Made by a program: the position numbers and the translations under genes
Notes under the pieces: model-generated
What the model saw: only the letters and a program-made list of their open reading frames with translations
What the model was told of the DNA's origin: nothing
Databases searched by the model: none
Shown here: positions 14,129 through 24,867 of the stretch, in pieces
Layout: each line of letters begins with the position of its first letter
How positions within the stretch are numbered: the stretch's first letter is position 1
NCBI GenBank assembly: GCA_036877525.1
Contig: JAZGTH010000059.1
Location: 6,200,001-6,264,000, forward strand
From: Chromobotia macracanthus
Taxonomy: Eukaryota > Chordata > Actinopteri > Cypriniformes > Botiidae
Length of the DNA: 64,000 nucleotides
Reading direction: 5' to 3'

Positions 14129-15474
14129 AAAACAGCATACAATTGAAAAGCATCTATGAACAGAAAGCTAGTTGCTATTTCTAGTCTAAATAACATTCAA
14201 TGTTTAGAAGCATACTAACATTGTATATTGCAGATGACCTGAAAGCTAACAAACATGACCTTAAAGGCACAAAACTCCTATTTTAATTTCATGGGGTGTT
14301 TAAGTCAGATTTCACGCAAGTCTTTAATCATCCTCTTTATTTCAATCCGCTCGATATTTAGAGACAAATTCGCCGTATAAATGTGTACTTTGAAAATAAG
14401 CAGCTTCACAGCTCCGCCCACATCTGCTAAGCTCATTTAATAGTTTACACACTCTTTCCTCTGAAGGCTGCTTTCTGTGATAGACTGATGAGTGAGGGAG
14501 GAAACAGCATTCAGCCTGTTCTTATGAGAAAAGATGTTAAACATGTCCATCATTACCATCCTGAGGTGATTAAGTCCCAAATCAAAACAGAGCTGATTAC
14601 CATTGCCCACTAAATGTCAAACATTTACCCACTTAGATATTAAATATCACTAAATACAACAAGATAATCTCCGGTCTCTGTGACAGCCCTAGTCCAACTA
14701 AAAAAGTGGAGCGGCCATGTTTTTATCCAGACAACTAGCCAATCAGAAATGCTTTATGCCTTTGAATCATTTTGCTGACATGTATAACTTCAGATTGATG
14801 TTGAAGTTAGTTGGTTATTTTGGTCTTGTTATTTTCCATGAATTAGCCTTACACACCGCTTAACCCTTATATGATATGCACCATTTCACCTCCTGTAGGC
14901 ATATAATTTTTAGTAAACCAACACTGTAAAAGTAAACATGAAGTCATCACCTCAAGCGATAGTTCATCAAAAAGATGAAACTTCTGTCTCTTGTGCTGCA
15001 CGCATGAGAGGAATTCATGCAGGTTTGAAACAACATACAGGAGAATAAATGATAACAGATTTTTTCATTTATGGTGAACTATATTCTTTTATGAGTTTAT
15101 TTTTTAACCTCATCTGACCCTTAAAATGTATTTTCATTGGTGTAGCATGATGGTGTCATTTTATTCATTAGTTCTGAATATTTCTTTTGGCAGGAATTAA
15201 AGCAGTATAGGCCTGCTTGCCTCTGCACTATTTTAATCCCCACTCTGAACATTCTTTGGAATGTCAATGTGACTGACTGTTGGCCAAATGCTCAAACTGT
15301 GTCTAAAATCCCACTGACCTCGTTTAGACCATTACAGCCTTTATAAACTTCCAATCTGACACCATCAGCATATTCAGATTGTGAATTTTTAGCAGGTGCT
15401 CTTGTATTCACTTTTGTTCTCTCCTGCTTTACTTTTTGTTGTCTGCATCTCTTTGTAGACTATTTGTAGACTGT
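14129..15474. other. Spacer between the first two minisatellites
   Basis: Unique AT-rich DNA; no gene, repeat or regulatory element that I can support. Confidence 0.6.
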
Positions 15475-16272
15475 GAGTACTCAGTGACCCTCTTAGAGTA
15501 CTCAGTGACCCTCCGTGAGTATTCAGTGACCCTCCGTAAGTATTCAGTGACCCTCCGTGAGTACTCAGTGACCCTCCGTGAGTACTCAAAGACCCTCTGT
15601 GAGTATTCAGTGACCCTCCGTGAGTATTCAGTGACCCTCCGTGAGTACTCAAAGACCCTCTGTGAGTATTCAGTGACCCTCCGTGAGTATTCAGTGACCC
15701 TCCGTGAGTACTCAAAGACCCTCTGTGAGTATTCAGTGACCCTCCGTGAGTACTCAGTGACCCTCCGTGAGTATTCAGTGACCCTCCGTGAGTACTCAAA
15801 GACCCTCTGTGAGTATTCAGTGACCCTCCGTGAGTACTCAAAGACCCTCTGTGAGTATTCAGTGACCCTCCGTGAGTATTCAGTGACCCTCCATGAGTAC
15901 TCAGTGACCCTCCGTGAGTATTCAGTGACCCTCCGTGAGTATTCAGTGACCCTCCGTGAGTACTCAGTGACCCTCCGTGAGTACTCAAAGACCTTCTGTG
16001 AGTATTCAGTGACCCTCCGTGAGTATTCAGTGACCCTCCGTGAGTACTCAGTGACCCTCCGTGAGTACTCAAAGACCCTCTGTGAGTATTCAGTGACCCT
16101 CCGTGAGTACTCAGTGACCCTCTGTGAGTACTCAAAGACCCTCTGTGAGTATTCAGTGACCCTCCGTGAGTATTCAGTGACCCTCCGTGAGTACTCAGTG
16201 ACCCTCCGTGAGTACTCAAAGACCTTCTGTGAGTATTCAGTGACCCTCCGTGAGTATTCAGTGACCCAGTAT
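15475..16272. repeat. Minisatellite, exact 21-bp unit, 38 copies
   Basis: 38 units of 21 bp without length change, unit GAGTATTCAGTGACCCTCCGT. Nine units are a second type (CAAAGACC with TCTGT). Because 21 is divisible by three, long open frames exist on both strands (312 and 319 codons); I regard them as by-products of the repeat. Confidence 0.97.
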
Positions 16273-16612
16273 GAGTACTCTCACAGTATTCTGTTGGATG
16301 TTGCAGTTGAAGTGTGTTTCGGTTCATTATCTGAATTTCCCTGGAAGAGTTTTACAGGCAGTACGACTCAAACTTCATCTCACTTTCTTTCCTGAGGGTG
16401 CACAGTGAATTTAAAATGAAGATTTCTTCTCTGGATGCGTTACTCTCTCTGTGGGCTCCTCTGAGTGGAAGGCCTCATCTCACTAATAAGAAACCAATCC
16501 AATGTTCCTTCGCAGCCCGGTGTCACATTTACAGTATGGCCATCTTGGATGAATGTTTGCAGTGTATTCTGGGATTGTCTTCTCCACAAAGATATACAAG
16601 GCCAACAGTTGC

Positions 16613-16877
16613 CTTGGGGCAGCTGAGGCCTAATGGTTAGAGAATCTGACTTGTTTGAGATTTGATTCCTAAAGGCACCTCACCCCCAATTGCTGCCCAG
16701 GCGCCACAGTAAAAGGCTGCCCACTGCTCCTGGTGTGTGTGTTCATAGTTCACAGTGTGTGTGTTCACAACTCACTACTCCAATGTGTGCGCACTAACTA
16801 GATGGGTTAAATGCAGAGCACAAATTCTGAGTATGGGTCACCATACTTGGCCTGCACGTCACTTCATTCAGTGGCAG
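16613..16877 (+). mobile_element. tRNA-derived SINE (common cyprinid type)
   Basis: Starts with a tRNA-like head (GGCCTAATGGTTAGAG as A box, GATTTGATTCC as decayed B box). It continues with CAATTGCTGCCCAGGCGCC, a GTGTGTGTTCAC stretch and the body GGGTTAAATGCAGAGCACAA followed by GTATGGGTCACCATACTTGG, which I recognise from a very frequent cyprinid SINE. The B box is mutated, so this copy is old. Confidence 0.7.
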
Positions 16878-18929
16878 CTCATTTCTTTCCTTCTGGAACT
16901 GATCCACAGCTCAGAGCTTTACCAGTTTTGCCCAGTTTACAACACACTAATAAACTGATTGCAGATGGTATGCAGGTGCAGATGTGGTATGCAGGTGCAG
17001 ATGTGACACACCAGAGCAGGCATGAGTGCTCCTGCACCATCACTGAGGATCCGAGAAGCGCTGGATGAGTTCTCTTACAACTGTGAGTACACATGCTTCA
17101 ATCACGTCTTCTAATGATGAGAGGTAATTAAAGTCTATTAGCCATTGTGATTTCTCCTGTGCAAAGATGACTGCTGCTAAATATAAGAATTTACTGATGG
17201 GACTGTTAAACACATATTGGTGAAATGATCTGTAATCGCGGTCCAGACATTTAAAACTAAATGTATTCATGTGACAGATGCATCCAGGCTGCACATCTAC
17301 CGCTGCTAAACCAAGCTCATTGAGCTGGAGGAGAGTTAAAAGAGGAACGAGCAGGTATGTCTCTCCTGGCTCCTGCTGGCTGCTCACGACACACTTTATT
17401 CTAAGCAGGCACCTCAGCAGCTCTGTTTGCCTGTGGCATTGCTGACCCTTTCCCCTGAGGCCCCTCACCAGGGCCACTGCTTCTGTTTTCCTTATTATCA
17501 ACCACACATTCTCATTACTGGCCAAATTATTAGCAGGTCACATTTGACCTCCTTTGTTTGCCTCTTTTATTCAGAGTGACTCTGGAGACACTAGATTTGA
17601 ATAGACTTCATTAGCCCCACAATAATGTGTCTTAAAGCATGCCTGCAGCATATCTTCAGCAGCATGAACTGACTCAACTGTTAGCCCAGTGTAATAGTGT
17701 GCTACCTTCTTGCCATGCTGTTTATGTGTGTATGTATTGTACGTGTGTGGCTTGGCTGTGAAGAACCTTTTAAGAAACTTTACTTTTAAGAGTGTATATA
17801 ATATGAAAACCTATAAAGAAATCACATTCCATATTGTTGTTCTGAAAAATAAAATCGAACAGATTACTGCCATCTACCCAATTTTTACTTGTAAGATGAG
17901 ACTACAGCCACCCCATTTATATATACACAAACAGACCCTCTCCTCCTCTTATAATGTCTCACGATAAACTCACATCCACATTAAAGAAGCATGTCACCAC
18001 AATGAAAACTTGCTATTGTTCATAGAACCTAAATTATTTGTAGAAATTAAAACGATTATATTACATTTGCTATTTGTTTGAATTAAACGCCTGCATATTC
18101 CCATTTTCTTTCCCAAACAGAGAGTCACATGGCAAACAAACTAACAGTGGCGCTCAGACAACTCTGATGAGAGAATTGCCATCATCATGGAAATAACCAC
18201 TGCTCTCCGCTCACTTCCTGGATCTACTGTATGATGAAGAGACAGATGGCTGCTTCATTGAAAGAGCTGGGAAACATTTGAGCAGTGACACAACACACAA
18301 GAGCCATTAGCATCATTTTGCGATTTGCAGCATCACAAAGCCCTAATAATCTGTATTTACAAAAGTTACATGTCAGAACAACATTGTATGAACACAGATC
18401 AATAATAAAAGGTAAACGATTGCTTAAAGTCTCACAAATGCAACATTTTAAAAAGTTTTTGGCTCATCGTTGGAGACGAAGTGTGATACATGATTTGTCT
18501 TACCATTTGAGTGAATGAAATGTGTGTAGAGAAAATGATACTCACTGGAACAGACTGGCACAGTCACAATTTAGATGGCATTTATTCTATAATCAATAAA
18601 AATTATTCATACAAATTTCACAGCTGGTGTCATTTATGTGGCAGGGCATATATGGATAATTTAGGAGCCATTAAAAGAACAAATTGAAGCACATTATTGC
18701 TTTATAGTTAGATTTAATATTCTCCATTTATCTCAGTAATCAGCACCCACTTTGATCCAGCAGCAGATGGTAATTGTCACAACGATCAGAACTGAGATTT
18801 TTTAGACAGTACCCAAGACTCCACATTTGCACTTTGCATAAATTAAACAATGACCCCAGACATGCATATATACACACAATTACACAAACAAATTTATCAC
18901 TCAGAGTTAGCCTCCACAGCTTTTAATTT
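16878..18929. other. Unique non-repetitive stretch
   Basis: Includes a 161-codon minus-strand open frame (17040-17525) without a recognisable domain. The DNA around 17120-17280 is of ordinary complexity with TAATTA-type words and could be conserved non-coding sequence, which I cannot test here. Confidence 0.5.
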
Positions 18930-19120
18930 TAGGCTGTTAGAACGTTTCCATCAAGTAACAAAAACATTAAACATTTTACAAATGTTTAACTACTTAAGAA
19001 TAATTCTTTATGATACTTTATGTAAAAAAAACTTTAACTTATGTTACTGCAAAAACAATAATTTGAGAGAACCTTTAAAGAACATTATCCAACATTCTGA
19101 GAACGTTCCCTGTTAGCCGA
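18930..19120 (-). mobile_element. MITE-like element, copy c (reverse, left end decayed)
   Basis: Family member in reverse orientation ending GAGAACGTTCCCTGTTAGCC. Its 3' part and about 110 bp of unrelated flank are repeated at 21250-21494, so copies c and d come from one local duplication. Confidence 0.65.
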
Positions 19121-19233
19121 GTAGAGATTCAGCTTGTAGATTTATCTATTTCTACACACCCCTGGCTTTTGATTATATTATTTGATTATTCACTTGATAA
19201 TTTACATGTTGAGGGCACATTTTTATTTCTTTG
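18990..19233 (+). repeat. Local duplication, copy 1
   Basis: About 240 bp, from TACTTAAGAATAATTC through the end of a MITE-like copy and on through unique flank (TCTATTTCTACACACCCCTG, ATTATATTATTTGATTATTC, GAGGGCACATTTTTATT). Direct copy at 21250-21494. Confidence 0.85.
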
Positions 19234-20311
19234 GTCAATGAAGCACATTAAAAATGAACACTCAATTCAGTGTCCTGAATTAAATTCACTGCCGATATAA
19301 AATCAGTCTGCTTAATGTACAATTGAACTTTGAAAGATGAATGGCTCACATCAGCCTCTTGATTCAGCAAGTAAATAATACATTACTTATTTTTTAAACT
19401 GAGCGCAGTTCAAAATAACTTAGATTCAAAGAAACACTTCTGTTTTAAGTGACTGAAACCCTCAAACTGATCTCTCTAATGCAGAAGTTCCCAAATTTTC
19501 CAAAGTTCCCAAATTTGAATGTTTCCCAAGCCCCTTCTCTCCAGAAGCCAGCTTTCAATTTACAGTAAGAAATATTTCTGAATAGATTTGGGAATAAAGT
19601 AGGTTTGATTAGTTCAGAGCTGCCAGTGACTCGACTTCTCCATCACAACGTACATTAAATGCAAGACAAGACTTCACTGCTGGTGAAATGGGCGATTAGA
19701 GGATTTTCATTTTGGGGTAATGTATTGTAATATGTTTTATATTGAAATGTAAAATTTCAAATGAACAAATGATTGTAAACTGTATTTATGACAAAGAACT
19801 AAACAGATATTATAGCAGATATTATAACAATCCCTCTATAAACACACACTGTGTCACCTGCTTCTGTTCTGCGGATTGAATGACGTGCTGAAATGAATCA
19901 GACCGGCAGCTCTGAATCAGACTAAAGGGGGAGGAGCTGATAGCGTCCCCTGGTTTTATATTAAATTGAAAGGGGACAGAGGCGATCACAAATCATGCAC
20001 AGTTTATGGAGCTAATTGCAACATTTTTAGGGGGGCTGAGCAGAAATGTAGAGGTAAAGCCCACCTAAAAACGGCCTAGCGAGGCCTCTGGCTGGCGATG
20101 TATGTGAATTAATTTATCTTGCTCTCTGTTGACATTTGTCTGCCAAACTACTTCGTGACGTAACTGTATGGTAGATGACGCAGTCCTGTAGTACATTTCA
20201 GTGATGACAGTAACAGCGCTAATGTTTGCTATGAGAGAATTGGGGTTAGTACTTGAACAGTGAACACGAATTAGTATTTACAAGACCCACCTGAATTACA
20301 GTCATTCTGCA

Positions 20312-21117
20312 TGTCCTCCACCTGTCCTCCTCTCCTCGACCTGTGTCCCCTCTCCTCCACCTGTGTCCTATCTGCTCCATCTGTCCTCCTCTCCTCCACC
20401 TGTGTCCCTTCTGCTCCACCTGTTTCCTATCTGCTCCATCTGTCCTCCTCTCCTCCACCTGTGTCCCTTCTGCTCCATCTGTCCTCCTCTCCTCCACCTG
20501 TGTCCCCTCTGCTCCATCTGTCCTCCTCTCCTCCACCTGTGTCCCCACTGCCCCATCTGTCCTCCTCTCCTCCACCTGTGTCCTCCTCTCCTCCACCTGT
20601 GTCCCCACTGCCCCATCTGTCCTCCTCTCCTCCACCTGTGTCCCCACTGCCCCATTTGTCCTCTCTCCTCCACTGTGTCCTCCTCTCCTCCACCTGTGTC
20701 CCTTCTGCTCCATCTGTCCTCCTCTCCTCCACCTGTGTCCCTTCGGCTCCATTTGTCCTCCTCTCCTCCACCTGTGTCCCTTCTGCTCCATCTGTCCTCC
20801 TCTCCTCCACCTGTGTCCTCCTCTCCTCCACCTGTGTCCCATCTGCCCCATCTGTCCTCCTCTCCTCCACCTGTGTCCCCTCTTCCCCATCTGTCCTCCT
20901 CTCCTCCACCTGTGTCCCTCTTCCATCTGTCCTCCTCTCCTCCACCTGTGTCCTCCTCTCCTCCACCTGTGTCCCCTCTGCCCCATCTGTCCTCCTCTCC
21001 TCCACCTGTGTCCCTTCTGCCCCATCTGTCCTCCTCTCCTCCACCTGTGTCCTCCTCTCCTCCACCTGTGTCCCCTCTGCCCCATCTGTCCTCCTCTCCT
21101 CCACCTGTGTCCACCTG
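20312..21117. repeat. Minisatellite, unit about 39 bp, pyrimidine-rich plus strand
   Basis: Over 20 units of CCTCCTCTCCTCCACCTGTG plus TCCCTTCTGCTCCATCTGT, with some shortened units and an extra CCTCCTCTCCTCCACCTGTG module. The plus strand is almost free of A and poor in G, giving a long polypyrimidine/polypurine duplex. Open frames in several phases follow from the period being a multiple of three. Confidence 0.96.
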
Positions 21118-21239
21118 CAAGTCAAGACTAATCAATTCATTATTTATTACCAACAAAACCGGAAGCATTCGCTACTTTTTTAAAAGCCTTCTGCTGTCGT
21201 ATGATAGCTTTAACAGACTGAAATTTAAGCCAGGCCCTG

Positions 21240-21385
21240 AAAACATTACTACTTAAGAATAATTTTTTATGATATTTAATGTAAAAAAAACGTTAACTTA
21301 TGTTACTGCAAAAACATTTTAATCATTTGAGAGAACCTCTAAAGAACATTAGCCAACATTCTGAGAACGTTCCCTGTTAGCCGAG
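21240..21385 (-). mobile_element. MITE-like element, copy d (reverse, truncated)
   Basis: Right half of the element, ending GAGAACGTTCCCTGTTAGCC, nearly identical to copy c including the flank beyond the end. Confidence 0.65.
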
Positions 21386-21494
21386 TTAGCTTGTAGATTT
21401 ATCTATTTCTACACACCCCTGGCTTTTAATTATATTATTTGATTATTCACTTGATATTTTACATGCTGAGGGCACATTTTTATTTTATTTCTTT
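21250..21494 (+). repeat. Local duplication, copy 2
   Basis: Direct repeat of 18990-19233 at a distance of 2.26 kb, differing by a few substitutions and small indels. The two copies bracket the 39-bp minisatellite. Confidence 0.85.
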
Positions 21495-21765
21495 AAATCA
21501 CATCTGATTTTCTAATTCACAAATTAGTCAGGGTGCATTGGAGTTTGTACTAAATGTATATTACTCTAAACTTTTGTTTACTCAGTTATTGTTGCACAGA
21601 TAACCATTTTAATCTAACAAATGTCAAATAATAAACAAGTTGTCCTTAATATTTGTCCTGTATGGTGGCCACTCGATTCAGCTTATTCCTTATTAAAGTG
21701 TAACATTAGTAGATTTTCTTACTTTATATATCAAATGCATAACACAAATCAACACAAATACGTTT

Positions 21766-21828
21766 GTTAATCGAATGTTTTAAAAACGTTTAGGGAAACG
21801 TTCGTGCAACCTAACATTGTAAGCTGGG
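21766..21828 (+). mobile_element. MITE-like fragment
   Basis: About 60 bp of the forward 3' end of the same family (AGGGAAACGTTCGTGCAACC, then TGTAAGCTGGG). The left part is not present. Confidence 0.5.
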
Positions 21829-21900
21829 TTGATGTTTTCATTCTTCCTCTCCGGCCTCTTGAAATAAAAAACATATAATTACCTCATAAATAAGCCCCAT

Positions 21901-22100
21901 CCAGGTTAACATTTCCATGAAGTAACATTAAACGTTGCTGAATGTTACAGGAACGTTCAAAACAAAGAAATAAAATACATTCTGTTTATTATAATTAAAT
22001 TCAACGTTTTTTAAACGTTGTACTATTTAAGTATAGCAGATATACGATATTTAATACAGAAACGTTACTGCAACGTTATGAGAACGCTCTGTTAACTGGG
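21901..22100 (-). mobile_element. MITE-like element, copy e (reverse)
   Basis: Runs from CCAGGTTAACATTTCC to GAGAACGCTCTGTTAACTGG, a diverged pair of terminal inverted repeats. The interior is rich in AACGTT. About 200 bp, non-coding. Confidence 0.6.
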
Positions 22101-23577
22101 TTGGCATTGCTTTAACTAGTGCAATTGCAGACGTGTTTGCATTTCACGTATTTGGTTATTAAACCCATGCATAAAGCATATGCATGCAGATAAATCTCAA
22201 TCGTTCTGCTTTTGTGTAACTGGAATACTGCACCAGTAGATAGTGGGACATACTTTTATTTGTGTTGTGCTGGCTCCCCCTGGTGGTCATAATTAGGAGC
22301 AAACCTCTAAAAACCATACTGTTGTAAAAAGGTTTCCTGGCTTTCCTGAGAATAGGGACAGAAGAAGAACCAAATTGCAAGAACAAAGAGCAATCAAACC
22401 AGTGAAAATGCTGTATTTCTATGTAACCTAAGGAAATGTATATCAGTAGAGGGAAGCCATGCCCTGCTGTGGCTGAAATGAGCTTTTCTTTTACGGAGGA
22501 CCCCAGGCTGCCGTCTCCCCTGAAGCAGGATTTCATGCTAATCAAGAGTCTTGTGACTTAAAGGGCAGCAGCTCAAATCAGACACACAGATAACAAAAAA
22601 AAAACAGCATCAGCAAAGCTTAATGGTAAATCACACAGTTTTATTATCAGCTTAGTCACTAAATTTGTACAAAGAGATCAAATAATGCAATTACAAGACT
22701 GCACCATTGGACATGATACACACATAAAATCCGATGATGGGGCCTGATTGTAGCAGAGCGGCGAGCAAACTAGAGCAGAAGAGGAAAGAGCTGAACTTTT
22801 TGACTTGGTACAGAGGACCAGGGTTAGATTAGAGCATTAGCAGCACACATAGAGTGGCACAATTCACTACCATACAATACAGAGGATTTACAGAAACATC
22901 AACATGTCAGGACAACAAAGTCACCACAGAGTTACTAAGTTCACAGTGGACCAGACGCCAACAGGGTGTGTAAAACGACTGAGCTTTAATAAGATGTAGG
23001 TCACTAATAGTATGTAGTATAGTAAACAGTCAGGAGTGGCCTAGCCTCTGATTATGACACCCCTGGTTTGTCATTGGCTACTTCAGGAAGGAATGATGTC
23101 ATTAGGGCTGATGTTTCATCCAGCCCACAGCAAGTTGCTGAGAATCTGAATCTCCAAGAACAAATATTCTGGTAAGGACTTTTGTCAAGGTAGCTTGTTT
23201 TTTTTAGAAACCATCTAAAGCAGCCAGTGAATGACCGAGGGACATTGTGCAAGACTGGAGAAGCTCACCAGCACAGAGGCACTTGAGAAAGGAGGAACAT
23301 TACCAGATTAAGGCACCACATACAATTACAACGCATCTTTGGAACAACATCTACACACTTCAGGTTTACACACATAATACGTTAATGTCGTATCTGTCTG
23401 GTGTCTTTTTTGGGTTTATCACTTTTTCATTTAATCACATTTTTGAAATACCATTCGAGAATTTCTTGGTAAATCACATGAAAGTATACGTCTAATTGTA
23501 AACATAAATCTATCTATCTATATGTCTGTCTATTATATGTCACAAAGGTTGGTGGAAGGGAACCAAGAGTTATATTG

Positions 23578-23617
<40 letters not shown>

Positions 23618-24429
23618 CTGCTTAATTAAAATGCTAATTAAACTGCTTAGATAAACTGGGAAAGCCATTTGTTTTACTAGTAATGATTTGACACTATGTA
23701 ATTTGTAGAGAATCTGAATAACATGAGCCTCTGGGTTGTTAAATAATAGATTGTGACAGTGAATCAAGTTTCAGCATACTGAGAAACCTAATATTTAAAG
23801 AGCAGCTTCATATTTCAGTTTGTATATTGTATACTTAATGTATACACTGGTCTGTGTTACAAAAACAAATCAAACACAACTCTGTAAATGTACATTCTGA
23901 TGTTTCCGTATGTTCCAATCAGACACAGTCATGCACAGCAGCCTTTAGACATTACATACATTACAACACAGAGATATCCTTCAAATGACACATACTGTAC
24001 CTCTCTATGACTGATAGACCTCATTTTACGGCCAGACATTTCCCTAAAACCTGTCCATACTAATGTTTTAATACTACTTCGTAGCATATTAGGAAACAAA
24101 AGTAAGTAGACTCCATCTGTTCTTTAACATAGTTTAAATATAATCAGGCTTCTCTCATGAATGAAGTAGTGAATTGTGCTAAAGCTAATGCAGCTTTTGT
24201 GTTATGTTGAAAAGTCTCTGTATAGAGCGTAATGAACACATTATTAAATACTAATCTAAGACTGCAAATGTCTGTAATGTTATTTCGATGTTTTAGAAGG
24301 TTAATTGTGATAACGAGTTCCTGAGAACAGCACCTGAAATTAGCAGAGGTAATCGATATGACCGGTGAAACACAGACGCATCCACACACACACTCACAAA
24401 ATAAACAGCTGTGGAATGTTGCCGTCGTC
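22101..24429. other. Spacer beyond the mao 3' end
   Basis: No coding sequence recognised; contains the TA tract at 23582-23615. Confidence 0.6.
23582..23615. repeat. TA microsatellite
   Basis: Uninterrupted (TA)17, about 0.8 kb past the mao polyadenylation signal. Confidence 0.9.
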
Positions 24430-24435
24430 TTTATT
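24430..24435 (-). terminator. Probable mao polyadenylation signal
   Basis: AATAAA on the minus strand, about 277 nt past the mao stop. It is followed within about 60 nt by a GT-rich stretch (GTGAGTGTGTGTG on the minus strand, about 24380-24400), the arrangement expected of a cleavage site with a downstream GU element. The 3' UTR would then run from 24711 to roughly 24410. Confidence 0.6.
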
Positions 24436-24711
24436 TTTTTTTAGGTGTAAAGTTTGTATTTTCTCTGACAGGGCCATCTCCACATGAACAATTAATATGC
24501 TACTCATTATGGCATCATCATCACTTAATTTGTTTCATTTTTAACAATGTATAATTCATAGTTTTGAAAGAAATGTACTTGTGTGGCAAATCTCATTTGA
24601 ATAACTCAACCACATACCCAGGCAGTGTCATGGCCCTGATTAGTTGATTGGTCAATTGGCCACAATCACAAAGGCCAGGTCACATACAATAGGCTATGAG
24701 TGGGAGGGGCT

Positions 24712-24867
24712 TTAGCACCGTTGAAGGAGGCCCTTCTTGTAAGCTACCAGTCCCGCAGCTGTGGCAAGACCCAAGAAGGAGGACACTCCCATAAACTTGA
24801 GTAAGCCCCCAACGGATGGCAAGTTTCTTTCCCAGAACGTGGTGACAAATGGCCGGGCCGGGACATC
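24712..24867 (-). CDS. mao: mao exon 15 (residues 472-522, membrane anchor, stop)
   Basis: Encodes DVPARPF, the FWERNLPS segment, and a hydrophobic stretch from about 489 to 514 followed by the basic YKKG end: the tail-anchor helix that fixes MAO in the mitochondrial outer membrane. Stop TAA at 24714-24712. Acceptor TTCTTAG. Confidence 0.97.
   Translation of the reverse strand, partial: DVPARPFVTTFWERNLPSVGGLLKFMGVSSFLGLATAAGLVAYKKGLLQRC

Noticed and set aside
15389..16395. 312- and 319-codon open frames on opposite strands
   Set aside because: Both are produced by the 21-bp tandem repeat, whose length is a multiple of three and whose unit has no stop in these frames; no domain, no splice or start context.
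17040..17525. 161-codon minus-strand open frame
   Set aside because: Non-repetitive but without a known domain or supporting splice signals. Could be conserved non-coding DNA; RNA-seq would decide.
20246..21256. Several 230-300-codon open frames (CPPLLHLCP, HRWRRGGQM types)
   Set aside because: They come from the 39-bp minisatellite in multiple frames on both strands at once; typical of repeat artefacts, not genes.
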